Below are positions 10,108 through 21,972 of a stretch of 64,000 bases of DNA, piece after piece. The DNA comes from Calocera cornea HHB12733 (Eukaryota; Basidiomycota; Dacrymycetes; Dacrymycetales; Dacrymycetaceae). Every line of letters starts with the position of its first letter. Position 1 is the first letter of the stretch. The translations under genes and the position numbers were made by a program. The notes below the pieces were generated by a model. The model saw nothing but the letters and a program-made list of their open reading frames with translations, was not told the origin of the DNA and ran no database searches. The stretch covers positions 25,670 to 89,669 of the forward strand of contig KV424050.1 of assembly GCA_001632435.1 (NCBI GenBank), given 5' to 3'.

Positions 10108-13100
10108 ATCATCCTACGCAGGAGTCCGGGGCGAGCAGGGAGTCGTGAGGGAGAGAAGGCAGGGGATGTTGACGATGTGCGATGCCCGTCTATACAGCTC
10201 GTATGGGCACCACCGGGCGACGACGGCGACGACGACTACGCTTGGGAGGGCGGGGCGCACACCGGCAGAGGTTTGCTTCCGACAGCATCGTGTTCGGACG
10301 CAGATGATTAAGCCTGGTCTTACGGAAGTATCTCGCGGCAGCCTTCTGCTTCCTTCGGCGCGCATCCCCTGATGACGAGCAGACCCTATTAGGCAATTGC
10401 TGGCCAATAATTCAGGCTGCGGCTTGCGGACGTCGTGTTCGCTGGCCAAGGTGGCGACGGGGGCTCCCTGGCCAGCGCGGGACGGTCAGTAGAAGCTACG
10501 AACACTATCTAAGAGCTAGCACCAATTAGGCTGTATCACCGTCTTGATCTATCGGGCACTTACGCGTTGAACGCGCACAGCCGCTGTGCGCGTCCCGATT
10601 CGTCCCCTGTCAGGAACGTGTCATCGTGAAAGTACGCACGCTGCTTGAGATTCTGACCTACCTTATTGAGCCAGATAGTCGGTAGAGTAACGCGTGCCGT
10701 AGGTGCCGGTGATCCAGGCCACTAGATTGGACTGTTGGAAAGCGTAGCCAGCGCAGAAGGCATCGTATGCGGTCAAGCGGTTTGGCAGCATGACCATCAA
10801 CCCAATGACAGAGTGGACCGCCAGACTGGAAATCGGTCGAGACCTAGTGTGACCGGCGCACAATGTGAGCAGAGATTACGATAAATGCGAGTGTAGCAAA
10901 ACGCACACTGGGGCCGCCCACGGCCTGCACAGCTACCCCGGACGAGGGCTTGGCAAAAAGTCGAGTCCATCCACTGCCGTCAACAATTTCGGAAGTGTCA
11001 GTATTCCAGCAGTAGGCGACAGTTACAATGCGCACCGCAGATTGCGTTTTCCCAGAACACTGACAGTTCACGTAAACACTCAAAGGGTCGCACCATGGTC
11101 GATAGTGGAGGCCGCTGGATGCAGTCGGTAGCCAAGAAGTCCTGAGAGGGAGCCATTCTGTCTGATACCAACCACGAGAGAAGGAACGCTACACAGTCAA
11201 GCTGGAGTCCTCAAGCTGGACTCCACATACATCCACTGCACAGACATTGCAGTGAAGGTGCAATGACCGAGCAGGCCGCATACACGGAGAGCGCTCTCAG
11301 ATGCCTGCGGCGTGGATGTATGTTGTCCCTGAAAATCTGCTCGCACCCCTCTGCAGTCAGCACTCTGTAACATTAGGTCAAAGCAAAATTGGGGCGCACC
11401 AAAGTTCCTATTATGCGTATCTCTCGTATGTTAGTACATGGGATAACTGCGTAGAAAGCGGCGCGGGCGTAGCGCGGATGATCCGATCACGTCTTGAGGA
11501 GGCAAAGCCCATCTCGCACCGTTGTCTATCCATCCCAAACATATCGTAACCAGTAGAGCGACACCAAGGTGCTCTAGGTGCTCAATGTTTCTGCTATGCG
11601 TGGATAGGCATCAAGAACAGTTAGCCAGGTAACGACAGCGGCGGCGGCGTCGTGAGCGAATGCAGAGCGGGACAAGGGGTGCGGTATGGGACGGGCCAGT
11701 CTCAAGCCCTGTGCGGCGGAAGTAAACACAGCTGCTCCTTACTCGGGTCAGCGTGACTGCAATCAGCCGCAGGTCATCGTGGCGCGACAGTATTGCCGCG
11801 CGTGCCAGTTCTTCTGATCGCTTTAAAATTGGCCTGTAGGGCTGCATTTTCATTTTGAGCTTGACCCAAATGTACCTAGTACGGCGAAGAGGTGCCGATA
11901 GTGCTTGTTGGCAAACAGCCCGCGCAAAGTCTTTGCTCGGATCGAGGCTCGAAGAAGTGATAGAAGCATTGACTCCCAGTGTAAGAGGCGCGCTCCAGCT
12001 TCGATGATCCTTCATTACAGAAGTGAGCTGCTTGGTACGTCCCCCAGTCAGTTATGGAACGCTATATACCGGCCTGGAGCTTCATTGAGTACCGTACGGC
12101 ATCCTCCGTTGCACCAAATGTGTACAAGCGTAAAAGTTAACTCCTCTATAGACACATGAAACTAAGACCTCACGCTTTCATAAGCCAGTTCGTATTCAAG
12201 GACTTTTCTGCAGGAACACGCAGATGAAATTCGTCGGGCAGAAGGCGTGACTTGGCGTCTTCACGGGTCCTTGATTCCGGGTCATTGTGACCGAGAGTGC
12301 TGCACTAGTGACGACGTTGTCATCCACCATCATGTCGGTTGCCATGCTATTGTCCGGACTGGACCATTCCGATGCCCTAGGCGACAGTGGATGACTTGCC
12401 GTGGCCCTAAATCCTAGATCTGCGTTTTCGGGCGGAAGAAAATCATAAATCTATGAAGTGGGCCTCTTCCCGTAGGGTGCAGAACATAGATAAGTCGTAG
12501 ATCTGCGTAAGACCTATCTACCAATCAGGAGGGGCAGTCCCCGCTTCCCTGTCTGCTCAATTTGGCTCCGGATCAAAATAACACGCCCTATGTATGCAAA
12601 CTTGAATCTGCGTTTAGATGCCGCTCTAGGAGAGGGGGTCCCCCCCCTCTTCTAGATTTCGAATCTGCGAGTGCCTCGGAGTTCCAATGTTGAGAACGGA
12701 GGGCCGGCATGACGTGATTCCGAAATCTGCGTGCACGCAGACTGCTCGCAGATGCCCACGGCAAGTCATCCAGTAGTGTCTTTCCAGACCGGGGAGCAAC
12801 ATGGAGAAAGTTGCGTGACTGTGGCAAGCTCCGTCGACAGGTACGGCCCACATTCCGCGAAGAAGCGCCCGTGGCGGTGCATTGCATTGCCCCGATCAGC
12901 ATTTGGTTGCACATTCATTCGGCTGACGCGGAAATCAATTCCAACGCGTGAGGTCTCCCCGCGCGCCTAGACAACCATCTACTCGCCGGGCTTCCTACGG
13001 CTGGAGCAGGGGGAGCATACGAAACACCGGAGGCAGCGAAGAGCCTCGAAAGCCCATCATGCTCAGACCTCCGTAGGGTCCCCAGGAGTATACTAGACCG

Positions 13101-13262
13101 AGGCGGTGTTTTGCTCTGAAGATGGCGACTGTGCTGCGACTATATGAATGAGAGCTCGAACGATGCACGCGCTGCAGACTTTGCTCTCCTCGTCGCTCCC
13201 TGCTCAGTGCTCAGAGACTGTCAACCTCCCTGTTGATCGCCCACCCTTACCTCATCTAAACG
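10108..13262. other. Gene-poor intergenic region
   Basis: Three kilobases with no reading frame showing family motifs or plausible exon chains; the small open frames look random. It contains a 14-bp direct duplication near 11190-11217, a C/G hairpin near 12632-12650, and the ATCTGCG cluster listed separately. Base composition is less GC-rich than the flanking genes. It could hold old transposon remains that I cannot identify. Confidence 0.5.
12417..12735 (+). repeat. Cluster of five ATCTGCG words
   Basis: The 7-mer ATCTGCG occurs near 12418, 12500, 12606, 12662 and 12725, all on the plus strand, four of them followed by T. Spacing is 50-105 bp and irregular. No longer repeat unit is shared. 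Confidence 0.5.
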
Positions 13263-14242
13263 ATGCGTACCTCCCTTGTTACCTTCGGTGTTCTTGCCGC
13301 TCTCGCGACCAACATTGTGGCTCAGGACGAGGTCATAGTTGATGACACCGATCCGTACGTGATTTTCATCTTCCGTTGCAAGCCTACTGGCTGACTATGG
13401 AGACAGGAGCATCGACTATGAGCCTGCCGGCGAGTGGGCTTTGATCAGTGGATCAGGTGCTGCAGCGCTGGGCACGTACAACAGTACCTACCACTTCACC
13501 GGCCTGAGCGGGAACACAAGCGATCCCTCGAGCAGTGTCGCGCAGGCGACTGCTACCTACACCTTCTCCGTGGCCGCGTACGTCTCTTTCTACGCCCTTC
13601 TCCGTCGCCTCTGACCCTGCTGCAGCTCTGGGTTCTCCTGGTTCGGATTCCAGCGCTCCGACGCCGGTCTGTACACGATCTGCATCGACTGCGATGGCAG
13701 CAACCCGATGCAAGCGACGGTGGACGCGCTCAACACGACCAGCACGGGGAATGATCCGCCCATTGCCCTCTATTCGACGAGCCTCGACATGGGCATCCAC
13801 ACCGTCGTCATCAGCAACCAGTTCGACCCGCGCCACGGTTCCTATGGGCAGATCACCATCGACGCGTTTCTTCTGACCGGCGTGAGCGCGAGGTGGGTTT
13901 CCGCCTTCGGATGAGATGCTAGCAGCTGACAACCGGAACAGCGGCTCCGGTAGCACCAATCTCATCACCGCAAGCACGACGAGCTCTTCCTCGTCGTCCT
14001 CGTCCTCGTCGTCCGCGTCCCCTTCCACCTCGAGCTCTTCAAGCTCATCCAGCAGCAGCTCGCCCAAACCCAGCCAGAACCCCCCTACCCCTTCGCCAAG
14101 CAGCACCTCCCACACTGTGACCGGGTCCAACCCGCCCTCCACTTCTCCCAGCACTACGCCCAACAGTGGCGCCCTCGCGAGCTTCGCCCCCGCCTCTGCG
14201 GTCCTCGCGGCCGTGGCAGCGGCCGTCCTCGCGGTGCTGTAA
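13263..14242 (+). CDS. Secreted Ser-rich GPI-anchored protein
   Basis: Predicted cell-surface or wall protein of 276 aa. Seen: N-terminal signal peptide (MRTSLVTFGVLAALATNIVAQ, cleavage about residue 21). Then a compact extracellular domain of about 150 residues with WFGFQRSDAGLYTICIDCDG and GIHTVVISNQF, which looks like a beta-sandwich. Then about 70 residues dominated by Ser and Pro, and finally a hydrophobic C-terminus (ASAVLAAVAAAVLAVL) preceded by small residues, as for GPI attachment. Four exons: 13263-13354, 13407-13577, 13626-13892, 13942-14242; all junctions are GT-AG and in frame. The domain recalls carbohydrate-binding or jelly-roll surface proteins of basidiomycetes, but I do not recognise a named family. 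Function is therefore structural or adhesive by inference only. Confidence 0.78.
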
Positions 14243-15625
14243 AACTCGCTTTCAGCGAGGAAGGGGCAGGCGGCGGTCCCCTATTCAAGCAAGTATACCA
14301 CACTGTTGTTGTCGAAATACCATCTTCGAATTCCACCTTTTTATTTGGTCCGTAGGCTCTGCTAATGCTACGTTGTTACAATCAATCCCCCCCCCCAAGA
14401 AATGGCTTCATGTGCCCACCTGCCCACTCGAGATATGGTGGCAACGGTGCTGGAAACTGTGCGAAATGAAGTGTCCAGCCTGTCGTGTTTGCTATGTTGC
14501 TTGCTGGTGCTAAAGTCTTTCATTACCTCTGCTCCACCGCTTGCAACCAGACAAGGGTGGTTGAACAGCACAGAGTTGGGGTGCTGTGGATGGACTAGCC
14601 CAACATGGCGCAGAGCACCTCCTGTGCATTGGCATGCTTGGGTCACTCTCCTCCGGTTGCTGCAGTATGTATGAGCCATGGGGTTGGGCATGTGGCCGTG
14701 AGGCAGTCTCCACTCTCCACATTGAGCGCCTGCCAACAGGAGCTCATTGTGGTGACCTAAGTGTGCAAGAAGAGGGCACCAACACATATTGCTACCAGAC
14801 CCTGCTTGCTCAATGATGGAACCATGCAAGACCAGGGATGAACCCATGACGGTTGAGCGGGGGGAAGAGGAGGTGCTGTGCCCGAGGCAGGCACAGGAGC
14901 AGGGGCAGCAAAGGGCAGGGGAGGTGCACGCCCGGGACGGCCAACTTTCTATTCTCATTAAAAGTGCTTCCTTTCCCGCCGCACGGCAGGCCAAGCCCAG
15001 CGCGCGATGCAGCAGGACGGGCCCATCCGATCCAGCACCGGCGCCAAACGCGCGGGCGAAAGTACGGGACACGGAACACGGGACAAAAGTCGGCAACAAG
15101 CGGGCAAAGCGCAAAAGACAGGGGTGCAAACAAAAGGGAGCGATTATTGTAAGAAACGCCTAGGCGGCGAGAGGGTGGGACGAAGGGGGCTCTGCGGGCA
15201 ACAAGGACAAGTCTAGTAAGGTAAGGTGGCCGGGGTGGACCGGTACTACTGTATGTAGCGGTTTCAGCGGCTTTGGGCGAAGGTTGGAAGGAAACGAAGC
15301 GAAGCGGAACGGAACGAAACGAAAGGGTCAAGGAGTATGAGAAGTCCTTGGGGCGAATCGAATCCTGCCTCCGATGCAAGAAGAAGAGGACGGGGCAGTC
15401 GGGCGGGGAAGAGTAGTAGTTGGCGTTGCTTCGGGTGCATTGGACCGTGTGGTGAGAGAGAGGGGTGGTTCATTTGTCAAGGAAAGGGGTTGCACGCGGG
15501 GTGGATTGGGCGGGGCGGGGCGGGGCGGGGTGGGGCCGAAGAAGGGTCGTCATTCCGGTCATTTCATCATGAGCGTGCTGCCCGTGGCCGGCAGCAAGGT
15601 GTTCGTCATGTTCCTCGGGCCGCGC
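14243..15625. other. Intergenic, no gene seen
   Basis: Space between the GPI protein and the 3' end of ERG5. The open frames here (for example 14368-15129 minus) lack family motifs and introns. There is a run of short direct repeats of CGAAGCGGAACGGAACG type near 15293-15322, and a G-tract listed separately. Both 3' UTRs probably lie here. Confidence 0.5.
15508..15535 (+). repeat. G-tract, potential quadruplex
   Basis: Five consecutive runs of four G and one of three, separated by single C or T. This would meet the usual G-quadruplex pattern on the plus strand, opposite the 3' UTR strand of ERG5. In vivo relevance unknown. Confidence 0.55.
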
Positions 15626-17319
15626 TCACTTCCTCTGGCGCGGGGACCACCGGAGCAGGCAGCCGTCCTTGGGGAAGATGGTGGCGATGATCTGGACCTT
15701 TTCGCTCTGGGGCGTGGCGACGTGCTGCCAGTCCATGAGGACGCTGGCGGTGCCGACGACCATGGCGATGTGCATGAGTGCGTACTCGTATCCGATGCAC
15801 CTGTGGGCGCCGGCGCCGAAGACGAGGTAGTTCTTCGGGTTCTGCTCGGCGGTGCCCTTGGGGTCGAGCCAGCGCTCGGGGAGGAACTTCTTCGGCTCCG
15901 GGTACACCTCCGGGTCGTGCAGCGACGGGTAGAGCGAGGGGATGACCATGCTGCCTGCGGGGACGGTGTAGGTCGGGGAGATGGGGAAGGCCTCGGTGAC
16001 CTTGTAGGGGACCATGAGGACGGGGGGCTTGAGCCGGAGGGACTCCTTGACGGTTGCGCGGAGGTAGGTGCAGCTGTCGAGCTCCTCGAGCGTGATCGCG
16101 CGGTCGACGTCGCCGCCGCGGATGCGCTCCTGCTCCTCGCGGACCTTTGCGAGCACCTCGGGGTGGTCCGCCAGGTGCTGGAAGGCGTAGATCAGGCCCG
16201 AGGTCATCGCGTCCTGGCTCGCAAACAGGAAGGACAGGACGACCTGCGCCATCTCCTTGTCGGAGTACTCGCGGTCCTGGGCAAACATGACCTTGCACCA
16301 CTCGTCCATGAGACAGTTGGGCTCGCCGCCCGCGCGCATGTTGGCCTTGGACGCTGTGGCGGCCTCGAGCAGGTACTTCATGGCGACCTTGCGGGCCTGG
16401 ATGGCGTTGTAGACCTTTGTGCCGGGGAGGTGGAGGGGGAAGTTGACGAGCTCCATGGCCTTTGTGATGAGGAAGTACTTGTCCGAGATGAGGCGGACGA
16501 CGTCGTCGGGCACGTACGAGCCGCAGAAGACGCGGAGCGAGGTGGCCATGTTGAAGAAGCGCATGGGGATCATGACCTCCTTTGCCTCGTCCGTCGAGTC
16601 CGCGAGCCACATCTTGAAGTGGTCCCGGGCGATGATGTCCTGCGTGGCGAGGTACATGCTGAGGGACTTGCGGGTGAAGAACTGGTTCAGCATGCGCCGG
16701 TAGTCGATGTGTACCTTGCCGTTGAGGAAGACCCTGGGGAGCGAGCGTGAGACCGGCGCGGGAAGAGAGAAGGAAGCACATGTATGCGCACCAGTTGTCA
16801 TGCTCCAGGATGGGCCGGGCGGCCGCGACGAGCATGGGCTCGGTGTAGGTGCCGCTCGAGTTGAAGATCTTGCGCACAAACTCATTGGCCGAGGCGATGA
16901 CGATGAACCTGTGGGCGTGGGCGAAAAAGTTTAGCACGGCCCGTCTTCCGCCTGCGTCGCGCATGCGCGGGAAGACAAGGGGTTGCTCACATGTTGAAGA
17001 CACTGGTGGCGCTGAGGGGGCCCCTCGCCCACTGCTTCTGGTAGTTCTCGAGCGAGGGGTGGAGGGAGTTTACAAACTGGCCGATGACGGGGATGGTCCA
17101 CTTATCTCCCGGGAGGAACTTGCGCTTTACGCGCCAGACGGTCTGCTCGAGGACGAGGAGGGAGAGGACGACGATTGCGAGGGAGGTCCATACGTTGAGG
17201 GTGGGGAGGGCGGGGGGGAATGTGAGCTGGAAGGGGAGCTGGGCGTGGAACTGGTCGAAGAAGAAGGCGAGGGGGCTCGACTCTGCCGTCGGCACGGGTG
17301 CGCTGTGGGAGGAGGCCAT
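15626..17319 (-). CDS. ERG5: Sterol C22-desaturase, cytochrome P450 61
   Basis: ER-membrane P450 that introduces the C22-23 double bond late in ergosterol synthesis (family knowledge). Seen: N-terminal membrane anchor (LNVWTSLAIVVLSLLVLEQ), a proline-rich hinge ending LPGDKWTIPVIGQFVNS, I-helix FLFASQDAMTSGL, K-helix ESLRLKPP, PERW motif, and the haem loop FGAGAHRCIGYEYA with the Cys ligand near residue 458. The tail IIATIFPKDGCLL is typical of CYP61. Three exons: 17319-16991, 16908-16792, 16733-15626. The introns are both GT-AG, and the junctions restore NMFIVIASANEF and NWVFLNGK. The product is 517 aa, as usual for Erg5. Start ATG 17319. The sequence gap 104 bp upstream hides most of the promoter. 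Haem-loop residues differ slightly from yeast, but no key residue is missing. Confidence 0.93.
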
Positions 17320-17423
17320 TGCGGGGGTGCTTGCTTGGCTAGCGTGACGGTGTGTGACTGGCTGGATAAGGCAGGGGGTGGGGTGGGTGCGCTGGGCCCG
17401 GTTCTGCCGCGTCGAGGGGGCGG

Positions 17424-17541
17424 NNNNNNNNNNNNNNNNNNNNNNNNNNNNNNNNNNNNNNNNNNNNNNNNNNNNNNNNNNNNNNNNNNNNNNNNNNNNN
17501 NNNNNNNNNNNNNNNNNNNNNNNNNNNNNNNNNNNNNNNNN
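17424..17541. other. Assembly gap (118 N)
   Basis: Run of undetermined bases in the ERG5 upstream region. The length may be nominal. Flanks are GC-rich and purine-rich. Confidence 0.99.
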
Positions 17542-18836
17542 GGCGAGAGGGAAGAGGAGGGCGAGGGAAGGGACGAGGGGTGGGGTGCGGGACGAGGGAT
17601 GACCGAGAGTGAATAAAGAGGGACGGAGGACGGAGGTTACGGACAGAGGCCGGCGAGGAGAACTTGGGCCCATCCCATCCGCCCGCTCGGCCGGCATGGC
17701 ATGCCTGTCTCGATCAGCAAACGACTCGCTCCGAGTGTGGCCCAACCCACCGGCCAGGCCACTGCTGCTGCCCACTCAGCAGCACCCACCCACCCGCTCA
17801 CCCGCTCACCCCCAACCATTGGGGGGGGGGACACGCCCGAAGCCTCTTTTTCCCGCCATCCTGCGCCCGATCCGGCCCACGCGTGCGACCACACCACGCG
17901 GGCCAATCATCGCCCGCCTCCCCCCCCTTAGGGTGTCACCCCACCCCGTCGGCCTTGGCAAGCCGCGCCGGCCGATGACACTCTCGCGCTTCCCCCCCGG
18001 CGCCCTAGCCAATTTGCGTCAGGGATGCTGACGGGGAATGTTGCGAATAATTGATAACGGCTCACCGCGTGACCGGGCCGTCATTATCATCGCTTTAAGG
18101 GACAGCGCCCATGCAGGCCATCGTCCCTCCCCCAGTCTAACAGCCCAACCATGCATATGCTGCTAGCTTGGGCCGTACAGTATTCGATTCCACCGGGGTT
18201 CGCGAACACGCCGCCAAAAGAAAAGTCACGGGACGGCTCTGAAAAGACCGTCTTCGGCACCGCACCCGCCCGGCTTCTGCTCGACCCACATCAGCGTACC
18301 GCCAGACCGCCGCACCTCTGCTTCCTGCACTGTCTCCTCGCCCTACATGAGCAGCGAATGAATATGGCTATTGTCTACATCGCGCTTCTCTCCGCGTCCC
18401 TGTCTGGCTATTCTCCCTCCGTCCGTGTCTTGTCTTGCGCATGGGCCCACACGTCCGCCGTCGGGGCGAAATAGACGCACAATGTCTCAGCCCATCAGCA
18501 CCAGCACCAGCACCAGCACTGTCTCTAACGACGCGTCGCATGGATCAACGCACGCGTCCAGCCAGAGACGACGCGACGCGACGCGTCTGCTGTCTCGCGA
18601 GAACACGCCCAACACCCAACACCCGCGCGGTGGGGAGATGTATGCGCCTGCTCGTCTCCTCCTGACGACCGCCTCCTCCTCCTCCTCCTGCTGATTCCCT
18701 GAGCTGGCCTCCCGTCCCTGCTGAGCCGGTCTCCACACTCTCCACAGTAACACCTTGCCGCGCGTCGCCCCACTTTCTCACTCACCTCACCTCACCTCAC
18801 ACCACCCCACACCCCATCACCCTCCAGCCGACCCCG
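17542..18836. other. Intergenic between ERG5 and the 18.8-kb membrane protein
   Basis: Divergent intergenic region of about 1.3 kb with no supported gene. It contains C- and G-homopolymers (10 G near 17820) and CT-rich tracts before 18837, as in many basidiomycete promoters. A short upstream reading frame starts at 18639. Confidence 0.5.
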
Positions 18837-21134
18837 ATGTCCACAGCAGCAGCAGCAGCAGCGTACGCCCCCTCCGCACTACGCGTGCTCTTCCTCTCCC
18901 CCACCTCCTCCCCAGCCCCCTCCTTCTCCCTCTGCACCCCCGCAGGCACCTGCGGGCCCGCCGTCTCCCCGCCCGTCACAGCCCTAGGCGGCGGGCAGTG
19001 GGCGGCGGACGTCTCCCTTCCCTCCCCCTCCGGCTCCGGCGCGCAGGCCGGGGGAGGGCAGTGGGTGCTCAGGATGCAGACGGACCAGGGGGCGGTGTTC
19101 TCCTCCCCCTTCTCTGTCGCCTCCCCCGGAACAGACGGGCAAGCGCCCATCGCCCTCCCCGGGTCGGGGACCGCCCCCTCCCCCCCGCTCGCACCGACAG
19201 CGGGGCCGACCGCGCCAGCCGACCTCCAGGCGCTCCAGACGCTCGTCCTGACCGGCACACCCTCCCTCACCGGGACGGGAACCGGCAGTGTAACCTCCTC
19301 CGCGTCGTGCACGGCCTCCCCCTGCCCCTCCGCCTCCCCAACCAGCACATCAGCGCTCAACGTCCCGGCGAACATCGCGCTCCCGATCGCGCTCGCCCTG
19401 TGCCTCCCGCTAATCCTCGCAATGTGCCTCTTCCTCCTCCACTTCTGCCGCCGCCGCAGACGGCACCTCGCAGCCGAGCCGCACGAGGACTGCATCTTCC
19501 CCCCCTCGCCGCCCCTCCGCGCCATCGAGCGGCTCGAGAGCCTCTCCAGGCCCCTGCCCCCGCTCGTGTCCGTGTGCGAGCTCACCCCCGCCGAGCAGGA
19601 GAAGCACGACATGGGCCAGGACCTGGAGGCGCAGTCCCTGTCCGAGTCCCAGTGCGAGAAGAAGGCGCTTGAGGCCGCCTCGCACCCGGGGAGGGAAAAG
19701 GACCTCCCCCCTCCCCCGCCTGCGTACACGGGCATAACCCGCAAGCGCGTCCCGGACGTCGATATCGACCTCGAGAGGGCCCTGCGTGCCATCGGCAGGG
19801 CCATATCCGACTCGGCGCTCGTCAGGCTGGGGAGCTTCCGTGCGAGGCTGCGGCCGGCAGAGGTCGAGCGCGCCGAGTCGGTGCCTGCCCTTCCTGCCGT
19901 AGAGAGGGAGAGGGAAGTAGTGCGCAAGCCCCCGCCCGTGCTGGGCGCGAAGAGGGTGTCGTCCTCCCTCCCTCCCGCGGTGTCCCAGGCGTCCGAGGCG
20001 CTCCCGTACCACTCCCATCAGCTGGATCCCTACGCCTCATACGACTCGCAGGAGACCGCAGCCCCGTCGACCCAGCGCGCACCGTCCTACTACTCTGACG
20101 GCTCGGAGGGCACATACGCAACGGCGGCGGAGACGCCCAGCTGCCCGCACACACCCGGCGTGCAAGCGGCCATCAGGCACCAGATGGCGCACAACGCGCA
20201 GGAAGAGTACTTCCCGCCGCCCGCCCAGCACCCAGCAGCGCTCTCATCATCCATGCCCCGCCCCCCATTCTTCACTCCAGTCGTGGCATACGCCCCCCAC
20301 CCCCCGCCAGGAACCCGGAGGACCCCAGCCCTCCCGGAGATCAGGAGCCCAACACCTATCCAGCTGCCGCAGCTGGGCGGCTCCCGCTCCGGCACTCCGG
20401 CGTACTACGACGCCCTTCCCTCGGCGCACTCGGCGCACGCGGGGGGATACTATCACCCGGCACCGGCACCAGCACCGGCACCGGCATCGATGCCTTCCCA
20501 GCCTGTGAGGGCGCTCACGGGCGCGTACGCGGGGCCGGGAGGGGCGCGGGCGACGCCTGCGAGCCTTCGGATGCCTGTGCCTGCATGCGCGGACAGGTAT
20601 ACCCCGGCGCCTGTGGCAGGGACGGCATGCGACTGCGCTGCCCCGATGGAGCAGGAGGGGTACCCACTTGAGCTGTTGGGGGCGTACGAGACGCCTATGC
20701 TCAACGGGGGTCATCCTCATCCTCATCAACATCAACATCATCAACATCAACAATATCAACCGCAGCAGGCCGGCGCGCAGCAGCCTCAGCAGGCGACCTA
20801 CCAGCAGCACTATGAGCCGTACAACGAGCAGCTCGCCGCTGCTCAATCCCGATCCCGATCCCAATCGGCACTCTTCTCCCACCCACCACCGCTCCCTACC
20901 CCAATGGGCCTGCAGCCGCCCCGTTCCCTCACCCAGCCTATCCAGAGACAGCCCACCCCGCAAGCGCAGTGCGCGTGCAGCTCGCACGCTCCGGATAGCC
21001 AGCATGCGCCGGCCCACACCCAGGTGCAGGGGTCGCTGTACGGCCCCCGGAGCAGGAGCTTGGCAGGGAACGGCCACGGCCACGGGCTGTATGACGTTGT
21101 TGCGCGGGTTGTGGATGGGCAGACTAGGCGATGA
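18837..21134 (+). CDS. Single-pass membrane protein with long Pro/Gln-rich tail
   Basis: I do not recognise a named family. The protein is 765 aa in one open frame. Residues 1-170 are an extracellular-looking Ser/Thr/Pro region; part of it (GGQWVLRMQTDQGAVFSSPF) faintly resembles the Kre9/Knh1-like Ser-Thr-rich module of fungal surface proteins. Residues about 177-202 form one strong membrane segment (IALPIALALCLPLILAMCLFLL) followed by HFCRRRRRH, a stop-transfer signal that places the remaining 560 residues in the cytosol. The tail is low-complexity, rich in Pro, Ser, Ala, Tyr and Gln, with a His/Gln tract near 20710-20790 encoded by CATCAA-type repeats. No signal peptide is visible at this ATG; an upstream exon supplying one is possible but unproven. 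Likely a surface sensor or anchor. Confidence 0.6.
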   Translation: MSTAAAAAAYAPSALRVLFLSPTSSPAPSFSLCTPAGTCGPAVSPPVTALGGGQWAADVSLPSPSGSGAQAGGGQWVLRMQTDQGAVFSSPFSVASPGTDGQAPIALPGSGTAPSPPLAPTAGPTAPADLQALQTLVLTGTPSLTGTGTGSVTSSASCTASPCPSASPTSTSALNVPANIALPIALALCLPLILAMCLFLLHFCRRRRRHLAAEPHEDCIFPPSPPLRAIERLESLSRPLPPLVSVCELTPAEQEKHDMGQDLEAQSLSESQCEKKALEAASHPGREKDLPPPPPAYTGITRKRVPDVDIDLERALRAIGRAISDSALVRLGSFRARLRPAEVERAESVPALPAVEREREVVRKPPPVLGAKRVSSSLPPAVSQASEALPYHSHQLDPYASYDSQETAAPSTQRAPSYYSDGSEGTYATAAETPSCPHTPGVQAAIRHQMAHNAQEEYFPPPAQHPAALSSSMPRPPFFTPVVAYAPHPPPGTRRTPALPEIRSPTPIQLPQLGGSRSGTPAYYDALPSAHSAHAGGYYHPAPAPAPAPASMPSQPVRALTGAYAGPGGARATPASLRMPVPACADRYTPAPVAGTACDCAAPMEQEGYPLELLGAYETPMLNGGHPHPHQHQHHQHQQYQPQQAGAQQPQQATYQQHYEPYNEQLAAAQSRSRSQSALFSHPPPLPTPMGLQPPRSLTQPIQRQPTPQAQCACSSHAPDSQHAPAHTQVQGSLYGPRSRSLAGNGHGHGLYDVVARVVDGQTRR

Positions 21135-21972
21135 GATTTGTGCTGTCGATTGGACTGGGAATCGGAAGGACAGAGCGAGCGTTGAGGGCGTTTTTGGTCG
21201 AGTAGACAGCACGTGTACTGTACGTCATAATCAATGTAATAGCAATAGTGACACAAGCAGGACAGAAGTATACCTGGCACTCCGTCCTGTCACAGTCTGT
21301 ACTGTACTGGAGTGCGAGGTGGCCCCCTGGCCCTGGGCGCCGATGGCTGCAGCGCTGCACCAGCTCCCACCACTTGCATGGCCAACAGCGCTCGAGCTTC
21401 GAACGACCCGGATGCACCAGCGGCTCCCGGATCAAGTGCTTAAGGGCCAGTGACTGCCCCGCTCGTCATCCGCCGAGGACACCCGACCGGCCCGGCCCCG
21501 TCCAGCGCGCTCACGACAAGTCCAATATCGCCCGAAACGAGAAATTGCGCGAGAACAGTTCCCAGCGAAGCAAAAGTCTGATAGGATACACCCAGCAAGT
21601 ACAGTAGTAGTAAGTGTATACTGTAAGTTACGGCGGTTCGATGTTGCAGTAGAGAGGGCGAAGGAGTGCCTGACTCGACCGCGATCCGCGTCCTGGGGTG
21701 TGATTGGCTGCCGCGCGAACAGGTGGGTCACGGTGACTCGGTCTTTGTGGCGTGTGCACGTGCTCCTGCGCGGCAGGTTGCACGGCCACCCGGCAGGTGT
21801 TGGACCCTTGTCTCCTCTTCGGGCAGCACCGTGGTCAGAGAGAGCCGGGCTGAACTGGAATACGCGTATGGCGGAGGGGGAGAGCAGGGCTGGGTATAAA
21901 GAGGCGGGCAACAATGGGACTTTGAACAACACGCACACAGCGACATCGCCCCTCTCCTAGACCTGTACCACT
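21135..21972. other. Intergenic and promoter of MFS transporter 1
   Basis: No gene seen. It contains several TACTGTA/TACAGTA words (21212, 21298, 21598, 21618), a TGACTC at 21734-21739 and a CACGTG at 21757-21762 ahead of the TATA box. Confidence 0.5.
21895..21900 (+). promoter_or_regulatory. TATA box of MFS transporter 1
   Basis: TATAAA in GGGTATAAAGAGG, 73 bp before the ATG at 21973, a normal distance for a fungal core promoter. Confidence 0.6.

Noticed and set aside
15374..16750. 458-codon open frame on the plus strand
   Set aside because: It is the antisense of ERG5; long mirror frames come from GC-rich third positions. No family motif.
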